This document shows, piece after piece, positions 7,884 to 15,410 of a stretch of 33,010 bases of DNA (position 1 is its first letter; each line of letters opens with the position of its first letter). The notes beneath the pieces were generated by a model. That model saw nothing but the letters and a program-made list of their open reading frames with translations, was not told where the DNA came from and did no database searches. The DNA is taken from assembly GCF_019400985.1 (NCBI RefSeq), contig NZ_WTFF01000037.1, forward strand, positions 1-33,010, in the 5' to 3' direction. Source of the stretch: Streptomyces bambusae (lineage in GTDB: Bacteria > Actinomycetota > Actinomycetes > Streptomycetales > Streptomycetaceae). The translations under genes were made by a program, and so were the position numbers.

Positions 7884-9146
7884 TCAGCGCCCGGCGGTGC
7901 CCGCCTGCTCGGCGCTCTCCAGCGTTTCGGCCAGGACCCGCCAGATCTCGGCGGCGAGGTCCATGTTCGAGGCGCGGCGGGCCTCCTCGCCCAGCTTCTT
8001 CAGCCGGGCGCGCCCTTCCTGCTGGTGGCCCTCGACGATCAGCAGCAGGCTGTCGAGCGTCTGGAGCCGGATCCGGTCGCGGTAGGTGAGCCGCAGGTTG
8101 TCGAAGTCCAGCCGGTCGTGGGCGGCGCGGGCGTCCGCGTACCGGCCCTCCTCGAACGCCAGGTGCGCCTGGAGCACCAGCAGTTCCTGCTGCTGGGCGG
8201 GCGTGCCGATGAGCGAGAGCGCCGTCTCGGCCTGCGTCAGGCAGGTGCGGGCCTGTTCGGTGAGGGCGGGCCTGGACTGCAGGTACAGCGAGGCCGCGGC
8301 GAGTCGCAGCCGCGCCCACAGCATGGGGTCGACACGGCTGTCGAGCGCCTGCATGGCCTGTTCCAGGTACGCGTGGACCGCCTCGTCGTCCCCTTGGCGG
8401 GAGCAGACGGTGGCCGCCGACCACAGGGCCTCGGCGCGCAGCACGTCCGACCGGCCCGCCACGAGTTCGACGAGCTCCCGGGCGTGCGCCCGGGCCTCGG
8501 TCAGCCGGCCGGCCTCCGCCTCGGCCGACACCAGCGCCAGCAGGGCGTTCCCGGTGTCGGTGACGGAGAGGCCGGCGTCCCGGGCGACGCGGTACGCGCC
8601 CTCGGCGAGTTCGAGTGCCCGGGCGACCTGGCCCACCGAGCGCAGACACCGGGAGAGCTGGGTGCCGGACCGGCACTGCAGCGCGGGGAGCGCGAGCTCA
8701 TCGGCCATGGCGGCCAGTTCCTCCAGGCACGCCTGCTCCTCGGTGCGCTCGCCGTGGCGGGACCGGTACCGGGCGATCACCCACAGGGCCTGCCAGCGCA
8801 GGAGCGGGTCCTCCGCCCCGGCGGTCGCGAGTACGTCGATGAGTTCCTCGACGTACTCGTCACTGTCGGAGGAGGCCGCGATGCTCAGCGCCTTCGTCAG
8901 CGAGCTGCCGCCGGCGGCGCCACCGGTGGCGGTGGCCGTGGCGGGCAGGGCGTCGAAGGCCAGGCGGTCCACGCCCAGCTGCTCGGCAAGGTAGGTGATC
9001 ACGCGCTCGGTGGGCTGGCGCGCGCCCGACTCCAGGCGGGACAAGTACCCCGTGGAGATCTCATCGCCGGCCAACGAGGCCTGGGACAGTCCCCGTTGGA
9101 GCCTCAAAGCCTTGAGGCGCGCGCCGAAGGACGACTCGTCTGTCAT
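7884..9146 (-). CDS. XRE-family helix-turn-helix regulator with TPR-like C-terminal domain
   Basis: This 420-aa protein has an N-terminal XRE/Cro-type DNA-binding domain (residues about 6-60: ARLKALRLQRGLSQ, then ISTGYLSRLESGARQPT). After a Gly/Ala/Thr-rich linker (about 68-80), about 340 residues of alternating amphipathic helices follow in the style of tetratricopeptide repeats. This is the architecture of RRNPP-type peptide-responsive regulators (Rgg, PlcR, PrgX) and also of TPR regulators in Streptomyces that may not bind peptides. ATG at 9146 is preceded by AGGAC on the minus strand. It is transcribed divergently from a small signal-peptide-like gene, and the gap holds TTGCC/GGCAA arrays overlapping its own probable -35. 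I infer it is the cluster-situated regulator of all four such control regions. Activator or repressor action cannot be read from sequence. Confidence 0.92.
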   Translation of the reverse strand: MTDESSFGARLKALRLQRGLSQASLAGDEISTGYLSRLESGARQPTERVITYLAEQLGVDRLAFDALPATATATGGAAGGSSLTKALSIAASSDSDEYVEELIDVLATAGAEDPLLRWQALWVIARYRSRHGERTEEQACLEELAAMADELALPALQCRSGTQLSRCLRSVGQVARALELAEGAYRVARDAGLSVTDTGNALLALVSAEAEAGRLTEARAHARELVELVAGRSDVLRAEALWSAATVCSRQGDDEAVHAYLEQAMQALDSRVDPMLWARLRLAAASLYLQSRPALTEQARTCLTQAETALSLIGTPAQQQELLVLQAHLAFEEGRYADARAAHDRLDFDNLRLTYRDRIRLQTLDSLLLIVEGHQQEGRARLKKLGEEARRASNMDLAAEIWRVLAETLESAEQAGTAGR

Positions 9147-9211
9147 GTGAGTCCTGCAATCAGTTATCGGAAAACAGTCAACGTGGTCGCGCCCCCAACG
9201 CTTTGATGGGT

Positions 9212-9250
9212 ATCGTAGCGCCCCTTGAACCCGTTGGCAACTAATTTGCC
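9212..9250 (-). promoter_or_regulatory. Regulator promoter overlapping operator B1
   Basis: On the minus strand TTGCCA (9240-9235) and TACGAT (9217-9212) are separated by 17 bp, a good sigma-70-type promoter that would start about 60 nt before the regulator ATG. Half-sites GGCAA 9236-9240 and TTGCC 9246-9250 (spacing 10 bp) cover the -35, so the protein binding them would act directly on regulator transcription (autoregulation inferred). Confidence 0.65.
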
Positions 9251-9313
9251 CGGGTGCGTGCCTCGCTGGACCTGCGACGCTCCGCACCCCCTCTAGCACC
9301 CTGGTGAACGCTT

Positions 9314-9364
9314 GGCAATATTTGGCAAACCGACTTGCCATCGGGACCCGGGAGATCTAGGTTG
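9314..9364 (+). promoter_or_regulatory. Peptide-gene promoter overlapping operator B2
   Basis: Three half-sites, GGCAA 9314-9318, GGCAA 9324-9328 and TTGCC 9335-9339, are phased by 10 and 11 bp. The last overlaps TTGCCA (9335-9340), which with TAGGTT (9359-9364) and an 18-bp spacer makes a plausible -35/-10 pair for the peptide and phosphotransferase genes. The arrangement matches the regulator promoter on the other side of the gap, where a half-site again forms the -35. Confidence 0.65.
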
Positions 9365-9374
9365 ATCGAGGCCG

Positions 9375-9438
9375 GGCAGCCGCTTCGAGCGGCTGCCGAG
9401 CCACTGCCTCCCACTTCTCGATCCCGTGTCACGGGATC
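9375..9438 (+). promoter_or_regulatory. Two hairpins in the leader of the peptide gene
   Basis: Hairpin 1 has 10-bp arms 9375-9384 and 9388-9397 (GGCAGCCGCT / AGCGGCTGCC). Hairpin 2 has 9-bp arms GATCCCGTG 9420-9428 and CACGGGATC 9430-9438, ending 8 bases before the GGAG ribosome site at 9447-9450. Both fall between the inferred transcription start and ATG 9458. They could mask the ribosome site or stabilise the message; no known riboswitch fold was recognised. Confidence 0.55.
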
Positions 9439-9457
9439 CTCCGTTCGGAGTCGCTAC

Positions 9458-9679
9458 ATGCGTTCAAGCATCCTCGTCACCTCCGCCGCCGCAGCCCTGC
9501 TCTCCGTCGCCGCGGCCGTCACCGTCGCCACCGAGCCCGGCATCGACTGGCCCGCGGCGCCCGCCACCCGGGTCAGCGCCGTGCAGAACGGCGGGGGCGA
9601 CGTCATCGACTGGCCGACGCCGCCCTCCGCCCCCACCAGCCCCCGTGGCGGCGAGGCCGGCGTCATCGGCCGGGCCTGA
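9458..9679 (+). CDS. Small secreted-type peptide with duplicated IDWP motif (candidate signal or precursor peptide)
   Basis: The product is 73 aa. Residues 2-4 are RSS, residues 5-24 form a hydrophobic Ala/Val/Leu signal-like segment, and the remainder is polar and Gly/Pro-rich. The mature part carries two similar blocks, GIDWP (28-32) and VIDWP (49-53), each followed by Ala/Thr-Pro residues, separated by a SAVQNGGGD spacer. ATG 9458 has GGAG at 9447-9450; the longer in-frame start at 9335 overlaps the promoter and is rejected. It is divergent from the XRE-TPR regulator and just upstream of a phosphotransferase gene. I recognise no family. Options are a quorum-type pheromone for the TPR regulator (favoured), a modified-peptide precursor, or a small exported protein of unrelated role. 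Confidence 0.75.
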   Translation: MRSSILVTSAAAALLSVAAAVTVATEPGIDWPAAPATRVSAVQNGGGDVIDWPTPPSAPTSPRGGEAGVIGRA

Positions 9680-9684
9680 CGGCC

Positions 9685-10572
9685 ATGGGCACGATGCACG
9701 CAGACGAAGCGGAGACCGACGAGGACCTCGTCCGCCGACTGCTGCGCGGACAGTTCCCCCAGTGGGCCGACCTGCCGGTGCGGCGCCTGGAGTCGGGTGG
9801 CACCGTCAACGCGATCTACCGGGTCGGCACCGGGCTGACCGTCCGGCTGCCACTGACCGCGGGCGGCGCCGGAACGCTGGAGCAGGAGGCCTACTGGCTG
9901 CCGCGGCTGGCGCCCCTGGTGCCCGTCCCCGTCCCGGAGGTCGTCGGGCTGGGCCAGGCCGCCGAGGGCTACCCGTGGGGGTGGGCCGTCCACCGGTGGA
10001 TCGACGGCGAGGTGCTGGTCGAGGGCCGGGCGGACGCCCCCGAGCAGCTGGCCCGCGACCTCGCCGCGTTCGTCACCGCGCTGCGCGGGGCGGAGCTCGG
10101 CGCGGGCCCGCCGGCGCACCGGGGCGAACCGCTGGCCGCCGCCGACGCGGAGACCCGTGCCGCGATCGAGGAGCTGCGGCACACGGACGAGCCGTTCGAC
10201 GCCGACGCGGCCCTCGCCGCGTGGGAGGAGGCGCTCGCCGCCCCCGGGTGGACGGGGGAGCCGCGGTGGATCCACTCCGACCTCATGCCGAGCAACCTGC
10301 TGGGCGCCGGCGGCCGGCTCGCCGCGGTGATCGACTTCGGGACCGCGGGCCTCGGCGATCCCGCCGTCGACCTGATCCCGGCATGGAACCTGCTGCCGCC
10401 CGCCGCGCGGCAGGTCTTCCGCGAGGCCGTGGACGCCGACGACGCCGCCTGGGCCCGCGGCCGCGGGTGGGCGCTGTCCATGGCCGTCATCCAACTGCCC
10501 TACTACCGCAGGACGAACCCGGTCATCTCCGCAAACGCCCGCTATGTGATCCGTCAGGTCCTCGCGGGCTGA
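9685..10572 (+). CDS. Aminoglycoside phosphotransferase (APH)-family kinase, copy 1
   Basis: This 295-aa protein has the APH/choline-kinase fold and would transfer the gamma-phosphate of ATP to a hydroxyl on a small molecule. The catalytic loop is HSDLMPSN (His197, Asp199, Asn204), with Ser where most family members have Gly. The metal-binding DFG is at Asp217 in VIDFGTAGLGDP. It is clearly paralogous to the kinase at 22523-23422: both open with MHADE, share QFPQWA-LPVR and end with a WARGRGWAL block. It starts 5 bp after the peptide gene stop without a clear ribosome site, so coupling is likely; ATG 9694 is an alternative start that lines up with the paralogue. Probable roles are self-resistance or phosphorylation of a pathway intermediate. 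Confidence 0.92.
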   Translation: MGTMHADEAETDEDLVRRLLRGQFPQWADLPVRRLESGGTVNAIYRVGTGLTVRLPLTAGGAGTLEQEAYWLPRLAPLVPVPVPEVVGLGQAAEGYPWGWAVHRWIDGEVLVEGRADAPEQLARDLAAFVTALRGAELGAGPPAHRGEPLAAADAETRAAIEELRHTDEPFDADAALAAWEEALAAPGWTGEPRWIHSDLMPSNLLGAGGRLAAVIDFGTAGLGDPAVDLIPAWNLLPPAARQVFREAVDADDAAWARGRGWALSMAVIQLPYYRRTNPVISANARYVIRQVLAG

Positions 10573-10586
10573 GGCCGCTCCGGCAG

Positions 10587-10624
10587 GGAGGGGGCGGGCG
10601 CGACACGTCGCGCCCGCCCCCTCC
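10587..10624. terminator. Bidirectional terminator between APH copy 1 and the ATP-grasp gene
   Basis: A perfect GC-rich inverted repeat with 17-18-bp arms (10587-10604 and 10607-10624, GGAGGGGGCGGGCGCGA / TCGCGCCCGCCCCCTCC) and a tight loop lies 14 bp after the phosphotransferase stop. The remaining gap to 10734 is GC-rich with short GCGCCCCAC-like repeats and no visible gene. Confidence 0.88.
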
Positions 10625-10733
10625 TTCCGCATTCCGGCGGCCGCACAGAGCGGTCCCGCATGGCGCCCCACGCGGCGCCCCACACGGCGCGCCTCCGCGC
10701 GGCGCGGCCGCGCACCGCGGCCGCCCGCAGCGG

Positions 10734-11984
10734 CTACGCGAGCCGGAACACCTCCTTCGACAGCGCCAGGACCCGGGCCTGGTCGCGCGCCAGGGCGGCC
10801 GCGTCGGCATGGGCCATGTGCACGGTCAGCGGGCTGGACGGCAGGTCGACGGTGGGCCGGAGTCGGTCGCCCGGGCCGGGCTTGACCGTGACGGCCCGTA
10901 CGGACTCGACCGCGTCGATCTCCGCCAGGACCGACGCGTCCACGGACGCCACGATCCCCGCGAGGTCGGTGGCCACGTGGTACACGAACGCCTCCTGGAG
11001 CCGGCGGTAGGTGCGGCCGGCGAACTCCTCGGCGAACTGGTCGGGGCGCAGCCAGGCCAGTGCGCTCGCCCGGGCCTGGTCGGCGCCGCAGCAGGCGGCG
11101 TCGAAGTCCGGGTGCATCGCCCCGTTCATGCGGGCGCCGATCTCGACGAGCGCGGGCCCGTCGGCCGTCATCATCACCTCGGCGTGCGCGGCGCCGAACT
11201 CGATGCCGAGGGCGTCCAGCACGTCGTGCGTGTAGGCGGTCAGCTCGGCGACGACCGGGTCGTCCGGCGCCACGAGCACGTCGCGGTGGGAGACGTTGCG
11301 GGCGCCGCGGCGCCGCTTGTCGTAGCGCCACACGCCGGCGTCGTAGCGCTCGCCCCGGCAGGAGACGGTGTCCACGATGTACTCGGTGCCCGCGAGGTAG
11401 GACTGCGCCAGGACCTCGGCGTTGGTCTCGCCGTACATGGTGACGGTGCCGAGGATCGCCTCCGCGGCGCCGCGCACCTCAGCCGGGTCGGTGCAGATGG
11501 ACACGCCCTGGGCCCCGGAGGCGGCCAGCGGCTTGACCACGACCGGCCGGCCGCCCTGCTTGCGGGCCCAGGCCGCGACGGCGTCGACGTCGTCGGACCT
11601 GAACTGGCGGGCACAGCGCACGCCGGCCTTCCGGACCGCTTCGATCATGAGGTACTTGTCCCGGCGCGCCGACGACAGCGCGGAGCCGTTGGTCGGCAGG
11701 CCGAGCATCTCTGACAGGACGTCGGCCAGCGGTACGCCGGGCTCCTGCCCGGCCACCACGGCCGCCGGGCGCAGTGCGGCCAGCCGCCGGGCGGTCAGGA
11801 CCGGGTCGGCCGAGACCAGGGCCGCCGCGTAACTGCCCAGGTCGGGCGCCTTCAAGGACGGCAGGGGTTCGGGCGTGCTGGACACGTGCACGACCTCCGC
11901 CCCGAGTCCGGCGAAGGCCGCCCGGAGGTGTCTGCCCGTCCCGTACGCGTCGACGAGGACGACCAAGGGGTGATCAGCGCGCAT
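10734..11984 (-). CDS. ATP-grasp ligase 1
   Basis: This 416-aa ATP-grasp enzyme would activate a carboxylate as acyl-phosphate and join it to an amine, giving an amide or dipeptide (L-amino-acid ligase class). The N-terminal Rossmann-like domain begins VVLVDAYGTGRHL. The ATP lid region is PVVVKPLAASGAQGVS (about 160-175), then GTEYIVDTVS, and the metal/ATP site is HAEVMMTADGPALVEIGARMNG (about 280-300), with the Glu and Arg typical of the family. ATG 11984 is chosen because GGAGG (CCTCC at 11989-11993) precedes it; a longer start at 12002 lacks a ribosome site. It is a single-gene unit divergent from the PhyH operon across operator array C. Its partner substrates are unknown. Confidence 0.93.
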   Translation of the reverse strand: MRADHPLVVLVDAYGTGRHLRAAFAGLGAEVVHVSSTPEPLPSLKAPDLGSYAAALVSADPVLTARRLAALRPAAVVAGQEPGVPLADVLSEMLGLPTNGSALSSARRDKYLMIEAVRKAGVRCARQFRSDDVDAVAAWARKQGGRPVVVKPLAASGAQGVSICTDPAEVRGAAEAILGTVTMYGETNAEVLAQSYLAGTEYIVDTVSCRGERYDAGVWRYDKRRRGARNVSHRDVLVAPDDPVVAELTAYTHDVLDALGIEFGAAHAEVMMTADGPALVEIGARMNGAMHPDFDAACCGADQARASALAWLRPDQFAEEFAGRTYRRLQEAFVYHVATDLAGIVASVDASVLAEIDAVESVRAVTVKPGPGDRLRPTVDLPSSPLTVHMAHADAAALARDQARVLALSKEVFRLA

Positions 11985-12006
11985 GCTGCCTCCGCGGAGC
12001 ATTCAG

Positions 12007-12069
12007 TTGCCATGCTAGGCAATGTGTATTGCCAAGATTATTGACCAACTAGGCAACCTCTGTCACTCT
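12007..12069. promoter_or_regulatory. Operator array C and divergent promoter region
   Basis: Half-sites: TTGCC 12007-12011, GGCAA 12018-12022, TTGCC 12029-12033, a degenerate TTGACC at 12041-12046, and GGCAA 12052-12056. Spacing is 11, 11, 12 and 11 bp. This is the most extended array and serves the ATP-grasp gene (minus) and the long tailoring operon (plus). A possible plus-strand promoter is TTGACC (12041-12046)-N17-CACTCT (12064-12069). From 12070 to 12182 I see no gene; GGAG at 12183-12186 is the ribosome site of the oxygenase. Confidence 0.7.
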
Positions 12070-12195
12070 TTCGGGACAGAGCCGCTCGATTGAGCCGAGC
12101 ACCCGGTCGCCGGAGATCGCCCGACACGCCGAAAAGGCCGTGTCCCTGGGGCGCGCGACCGGCCAGTTCATCAATGAAGAACGGAGCTCTCACCC

Positions 12196-13005
12196 ATGAC
12201 AGTGCAGACGCTGCACACCCCCACCCGGCTGCCCGAACTCGACGACACTCAGAGGGCCCAATTCGACCGGTCCGGCTTCCTCGTACTGCCCGGCTTCCTC
12301 CCGAACGACCTGGTGACCCGGGTCAAACAGGAGGTCGACACCTGGGTCGACACCGGACTGCGGGCCCGCTCCATCGCGGCCGTGCTCGACTACGCCACCC
12401 ACGGCGTGCCGGACGTCCTCGAACTCGACCTCCCCGGACACGGCGAACTCCTCGCCCACGAACCGCTGCTGGACGTGGTCCGGCAGCTGCTCGGCCCGGG
12501 GTTCGGCTTCCACCACATGCACAGCGACCGGCACGCCCCCGACCTCCCCGGCAAGGGGTGGCACCACGACTACGAGCAGCGCTTCCCGTCGCACCGGACC
12601 CACACGATGGTCCACGCGCTGCACTACCTCGACGGCATCGACCCGGACATGGCCGGGCTGGCCGTGCTGCCCGGATCGCACCGCGAGGTGGCGCAGAAGA
12701 CGGCCCGCGCCCACCTGGGCACCGACGTGCTGCCCGGCGAGGTCTACCTGGAGGAGCTGCCGGCCGGATCGACCGTGCTGCTGCACTCCGCCCTCTTCCA
12801 CGCCCGCCGGGCCAAGCCGCAGTTCCCGGGCCGCCCGCGCTACTTCGTCGACGCCTCCTACTGCGAGGCCGGGGTGCTGTGGCCGCCGGTCAAGCCGTAC
12901 TGGCGGGAGATGTTGCAGCGGGCGCGCCGGCTCGGGATCGCGGGCCCGCAGTGGCCGGACCTCTTCGCCGAGCACCACTTCAGCGAATACACCCGGCCCG
13001 AGTGA
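12196..13005 (+). CDS. Phytanoyl-CoA dioxygenase (PhyH)-family Fe(II)/2-oxoglutarate oxygenase
   Basis: This 269-aa cytoplasmic oxygenase would hydroxylate or desaturate a small substrate while converting 2-oxoglutarate to succinate and CO2. The iron triad is visible as His123-x-Asp125 in GWHHDYE and distal His202 in LFHARRA; Arg204/205 could hold 2-oxoglutarate. DMAGLAVLPGSH near 155-166 is the typical PhyH turn. Length is normal. ATG 12196 has GGAG nine bases upstream. It is the first gene of a ten-gene co-directional run ending at 23422, directly downstream of operator array C. The next gene starts 11 bp after its stop, with GAGGGAGGA as the ribosome site, so co-transcription is likely. 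Confidence 0.95.
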   Translation: MTVQTLHTPTRLPELDDTQRAQFDRSGFLVLPGFLPNDLVTRVKQEVDTWVDTGLRARSIAAVLDYATHGVPDVLELDLPGHGELLAHEPLLDVVRQLLGPGFGFHHMHSDRHAPDLPGKGWHHDYEQRFPSHRTHTMVHALHYLDGIDPDMAGLAVLPGSHREVAQKTARAHLGTDVLPGEVYLEELPAGSTVLLHSALFHARRAKPQFPGRPRYFVDASYCEAGVLWPPVKPYWREMLQRARRLGIAGPQWPDLFAEHHFSEYTRPE

Positions 13006-13016
13006 GGGAGGACCAT

Positions 13017-14066
13017 ATGCTGCACGCGGGAATCTCATGGCACGCGGGCGGGTACCGCCTCGCGGTGCTCGGCCCCGACGGCCGCCGCGTCCCCGTCCCC
13101 GGCGACTACGCCTCGCACCGCGCGGACGAGCTGATCGCGCAGCTGCGCGAGCTCGGCGACCGGCTCGGCATCGTCGTGGAGAGCACCAACGGCACCCTGG
13201 ACGGCCGCATGATGGCGGCCGGCCTGCGCGTGCACCGCGCCGATCCGTGGCTGCTGCCGGACCGGCCGCTGCTGGGCTCGGTCCCGGCGGAGGAACTGGC
13301 CCTCGCGAGCCTGCGCGGCGGGCGGGGCCTGGTACGGCTGGAGGCCCACCGGGGCACCCAGACCGGCCGCGAGGAGGAGCTGGCCGCCCAGATCGTCTCG
13401 TCGGGCGGCGCCGACCGCGAACTCGGCCTGGCGGGACGCTTCTTCAGGCACGGCGGCCGCGAGCGCCGCGAGGTCGCGCTCACCTTCGACGACGGACCGC
13501 TGCCGCCCTTCACCGGACAGGTCCTCGACGTCCTGGAGCGCTACGGCGTCCCGGCGACCTTCTTCTGCGTCGGGATCAACGCCGGCGGGTTCTCCGAGGA
13601 CCTGACGCGGATGCGCGAGCAGGGCCACGCCATCGGCAACCACACCTGGTCGCACCCCTTCCTGCCCGAGCTGTCGCGGCCCCAGCTGGCCGAGCAGATC
13701 AACCGCACCGCGGAGGCCATCGCCGACGCGAGCGGCGGCGAGGCACCCCGGCTGTTCCGGCCGCCGTACGGAGCGCGGACACCACAGGTGATGGACTGGC
13801 TCACCGACTTCGACGCCACCACCGTGCTGTGGGACGTCGCGCCCGACGACTGGGCGCTGCGGCAGGCCGACGACATCGCGCGCGACGTGCTGGCCGAGGT
13901 CCGGCCCGGCTCCGTGATCCTGCTCCACGACGGCGGCGGCGACCGTTCACCCACCGTGGCCTCGCTCCCGATCGTCATCGAAGGCCTGCTGGAGCGCGGT
14001 TACGAGTTCGTACGGGTGGACGACATGATCGAGCGGACCCGGTCCGGTCTGGCGGCGGCCTCATGA
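13017..14066 (+). CDS. Polysaccharide deacetylase (NodB)-like enzyme with a degenerate IS110-like N-terminal domain
   Basis: The protein is 349 aa. The C-terminal half (about 145-345) is a carbohydrate esterase 4/NodB domain: TFDDGP with Asp158-Asp159, metal-binding His209 and His213 in HTWSHP, RPPYG near 248, and LLHDGGG near the end. It would remove N-acyl groups from an amino-sugar-like or amide substrate; no signal peptide is present, so it acts in the cytoplasm, unusual for this family and fitting a biosynthetic role. The first about 80 residues (GISWHAGGYRLAVLGPDGR, later VVESTNGTLDGRMMAAGLRV) resemble the start of IS110-type transposases, with Ser7 replacing the catalytic Asp of GIDW and Glu55 retained. 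ATG 13017 follows GAGGGAGGA; longer upstream frames overlap the PhyH gene and are rejected. Confidence 0.9.
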   Translation: MLHAGISWHAGGYRLAVLGPDGRRVPVPGDYASHRADELIAQLRELGDRLGIVVESTNGTLDGRMMAAGLRVHRADPWLLPDRPLLGSVPAEELALASLRGGRGLVRLEAHRGTQTGREEELAAQIVSSGGADRELGLAGRFFRHGGRERREVALTFDDGPLPPFTGQVLDVLERYGVPATFFCVGINAGGFSEDLTRMREQGHAIGNHTWSHPFLPELSRPQLAEQINRTAEAIADASGGEAPRLFRPPYGARTPQVMDWLTDFDATTVLWDVAPDDWALRQADDIARDVLAEVRPGSVILLHDGGGDRSPTVASLPIVIEGLLERGYEFVRVDDMIERTRSGLAAAS

Positions 14067-15313
14067 GGAACACGGGGAACTGGGCGGGCAACATCGACTT
14101 CGGTACGGCCCCGACCGCGCGGCCCGGGTCCGTCGACGAGCTGCGCCGCATCGTCGCCAGCAGCGAACGGGTCCGCGCGCTCGGCGCCGGCCACTCCTTC
14201 AGCGGGATCCTGGCGACGGCGGGCGGGTTCGTCCGGCTCGACGGGCTGCCGCCGGCCGTCGACATCGACGCGGAGGCGGGCACCGCCACCGTGACCGCCG
14301 GGATGCGGTACACCGACGTGGCCGCCGCCCTGCACCGGGCGGGCTACGCGCTGGCGAACCTGGCGTCCCTGCCGGACCTCTCCGTCGCCGGGGCGACCGC
14401 CACCGGCACCCACGGCTCCGGTGACAGTCAGCAGAGCCTGTCGGCCGCCGTGGCCGGGCTGGAGCTGGTCGGCCCCGAGGGCGACCTGGTCGAGCTGCGC
14501 CGCGACGTGGACCGGGACACCTTCGCCGGCGCGGTGGTCTCCCTCGGGGCGCTGGGTGTGGCCACCCGGGTGACCCTGGAGATCGAGCCGGCGTTCGACG
14601 TGGCCCAGTCGGTACGGGAGGCGGTGCCGCTCGACGCGGTCCGGGACCGGTTCGACGAGGTCTTCGCCGCCGCGTACAGCGTCAGCGCGTTCACCACCTG
14701 GGGCGACGACGCGTCCGTATGGCTCAAGCGCCGCATCGACCGGCCCGTGACCGGGCTAGACCTCGGGACCCCCGCGCGAGGCCCGCTGCATCCGGTGCCC
14801 GGGGCCGACCCGGCGCCGTGCACGGCCCAGCTGGGCGCGCCGGGCCCCTGGCACCTGCGGCTGCCGCACTTCCGCCCGGGCGCCACCCCGGACACCGGCG
14901 ACGAGCTGCAGTCCGAGTACTTCCTGCCGCGCGCCGCCGCCCCGGCCGCCTTCGACGCGCTGCGTGGGATCGGCGGGCTCCTCGGGCCGGCCCTGCACGT
15001 GGCCGAGGTCCGCACCGTACGCGGCGACGACCTGTGGCTGAGCCCGGCGTACGAACGGGACTCGGTGGCGTTCCACTTCACCTGGGTCAAGGACGCCGCG
15101 CGCGTACTGCCGGTGATCGGCGCCGTGGAGGAGCTCCTGGCGCCGCTGGGAGCGCGGCCCCACTGGGCGAAGCTGACGGCCATGACCGGCGACGCCATCC
15201 GGTCCTGCTACCGCCGCGCGTCCGACTTCGCGGACCTGCTGGCCAAGTCCGACCCCGACGGGAAGTTCGCCAACGAGTTCGTCGACGGGCTGTTCCCCCG
15301 CGAGGCCCGGTGA
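14063..15313 (+). CDS. AldO-like FAD-dependent alditol/sugar-alcohol oxidase
   Basis: This 416-aa protein closely resembles Streptomyces alditol oxidase (AldO, 418 aa) along its full length, including the NWAGN start. It should oxidise a primary alcohol of a polyol or amino-alcohol to an aldehyde, passing electrons to O2 as H2O2. His44 in GAGHSFS corresponds to the His that covalently holds FAD in AldO. SVAGATATGTHGSG is the FAD pyrophosphate-binding loop, and the C-terminal part contains WLKRRIDRP, HPVPG and HFTWVKD typical of the family, with DPDGKFANEFV close to the end. It starts with ATG overlapping the deacetylase stop (ATGA). Following a deacetylase and preceding two NADPH-type reductases, it likely acts on a polyol-type fragment of the product. 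Confidence 0.94.
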   Translation: MRNTGNWAGNIDFGTAPTARPGSVDELRRIVASSERVRALGAGHSFSGILATAGGFVRLDGLPPAVDIDAEAGTATVTAGMRYTDVAAALHRAGYALANLASLPDLSVAGATATGTHGSGDSQQSLSAAVAGLELVGPEGDLVELRRDVDRDTFAGAVVSLGALGVATRVTLEIEPAFDVAQSVREAVPLDAVRDRFDEVFAAAYSVSAFTTWGDDASVWLKRRIDRPVTGLDLGTPARGPLHPVPGADPAPCTAQLGAPGPWHLRLPHFRPGATPDTGDELQSEYFLPRAAAPAAFDALRGIGGLLGPALHVAEVRTVRGDDLWLSPAYERDSVAFHFTWVKDAARVLPVIGAVEELLAPLGARPHWAKLTAMTGDAIRSCYRRASDFADLLAKSDPDGKFANEFVDGLFPREAR

Positions 15314-15410
15314 GCCGCCGGAGGCGGTCCGCCCCGGACCGCACCGCTCCCGCCCCCTTTCCCGACCCCTTTCCAGACCCCTTGTCCCAGCGATCGCGGA
15401 AGGCACGCGA

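Noticed and set aside
9335..9457. Longer start (9335) for the small peptide
   Set aside because: It would place coding sequence over the -35/-10 and operator half-sites and would bury the signal-like segment internally; ATG 9458 has a proper GGAG site.
12090..13016. N-terminal extension of the deacetylase frame back to 12090
   Set aside because: It overlaps the PhyH oxygenase gene in another frame; GAGGGAGGA before ATG 13017 marks the real start.
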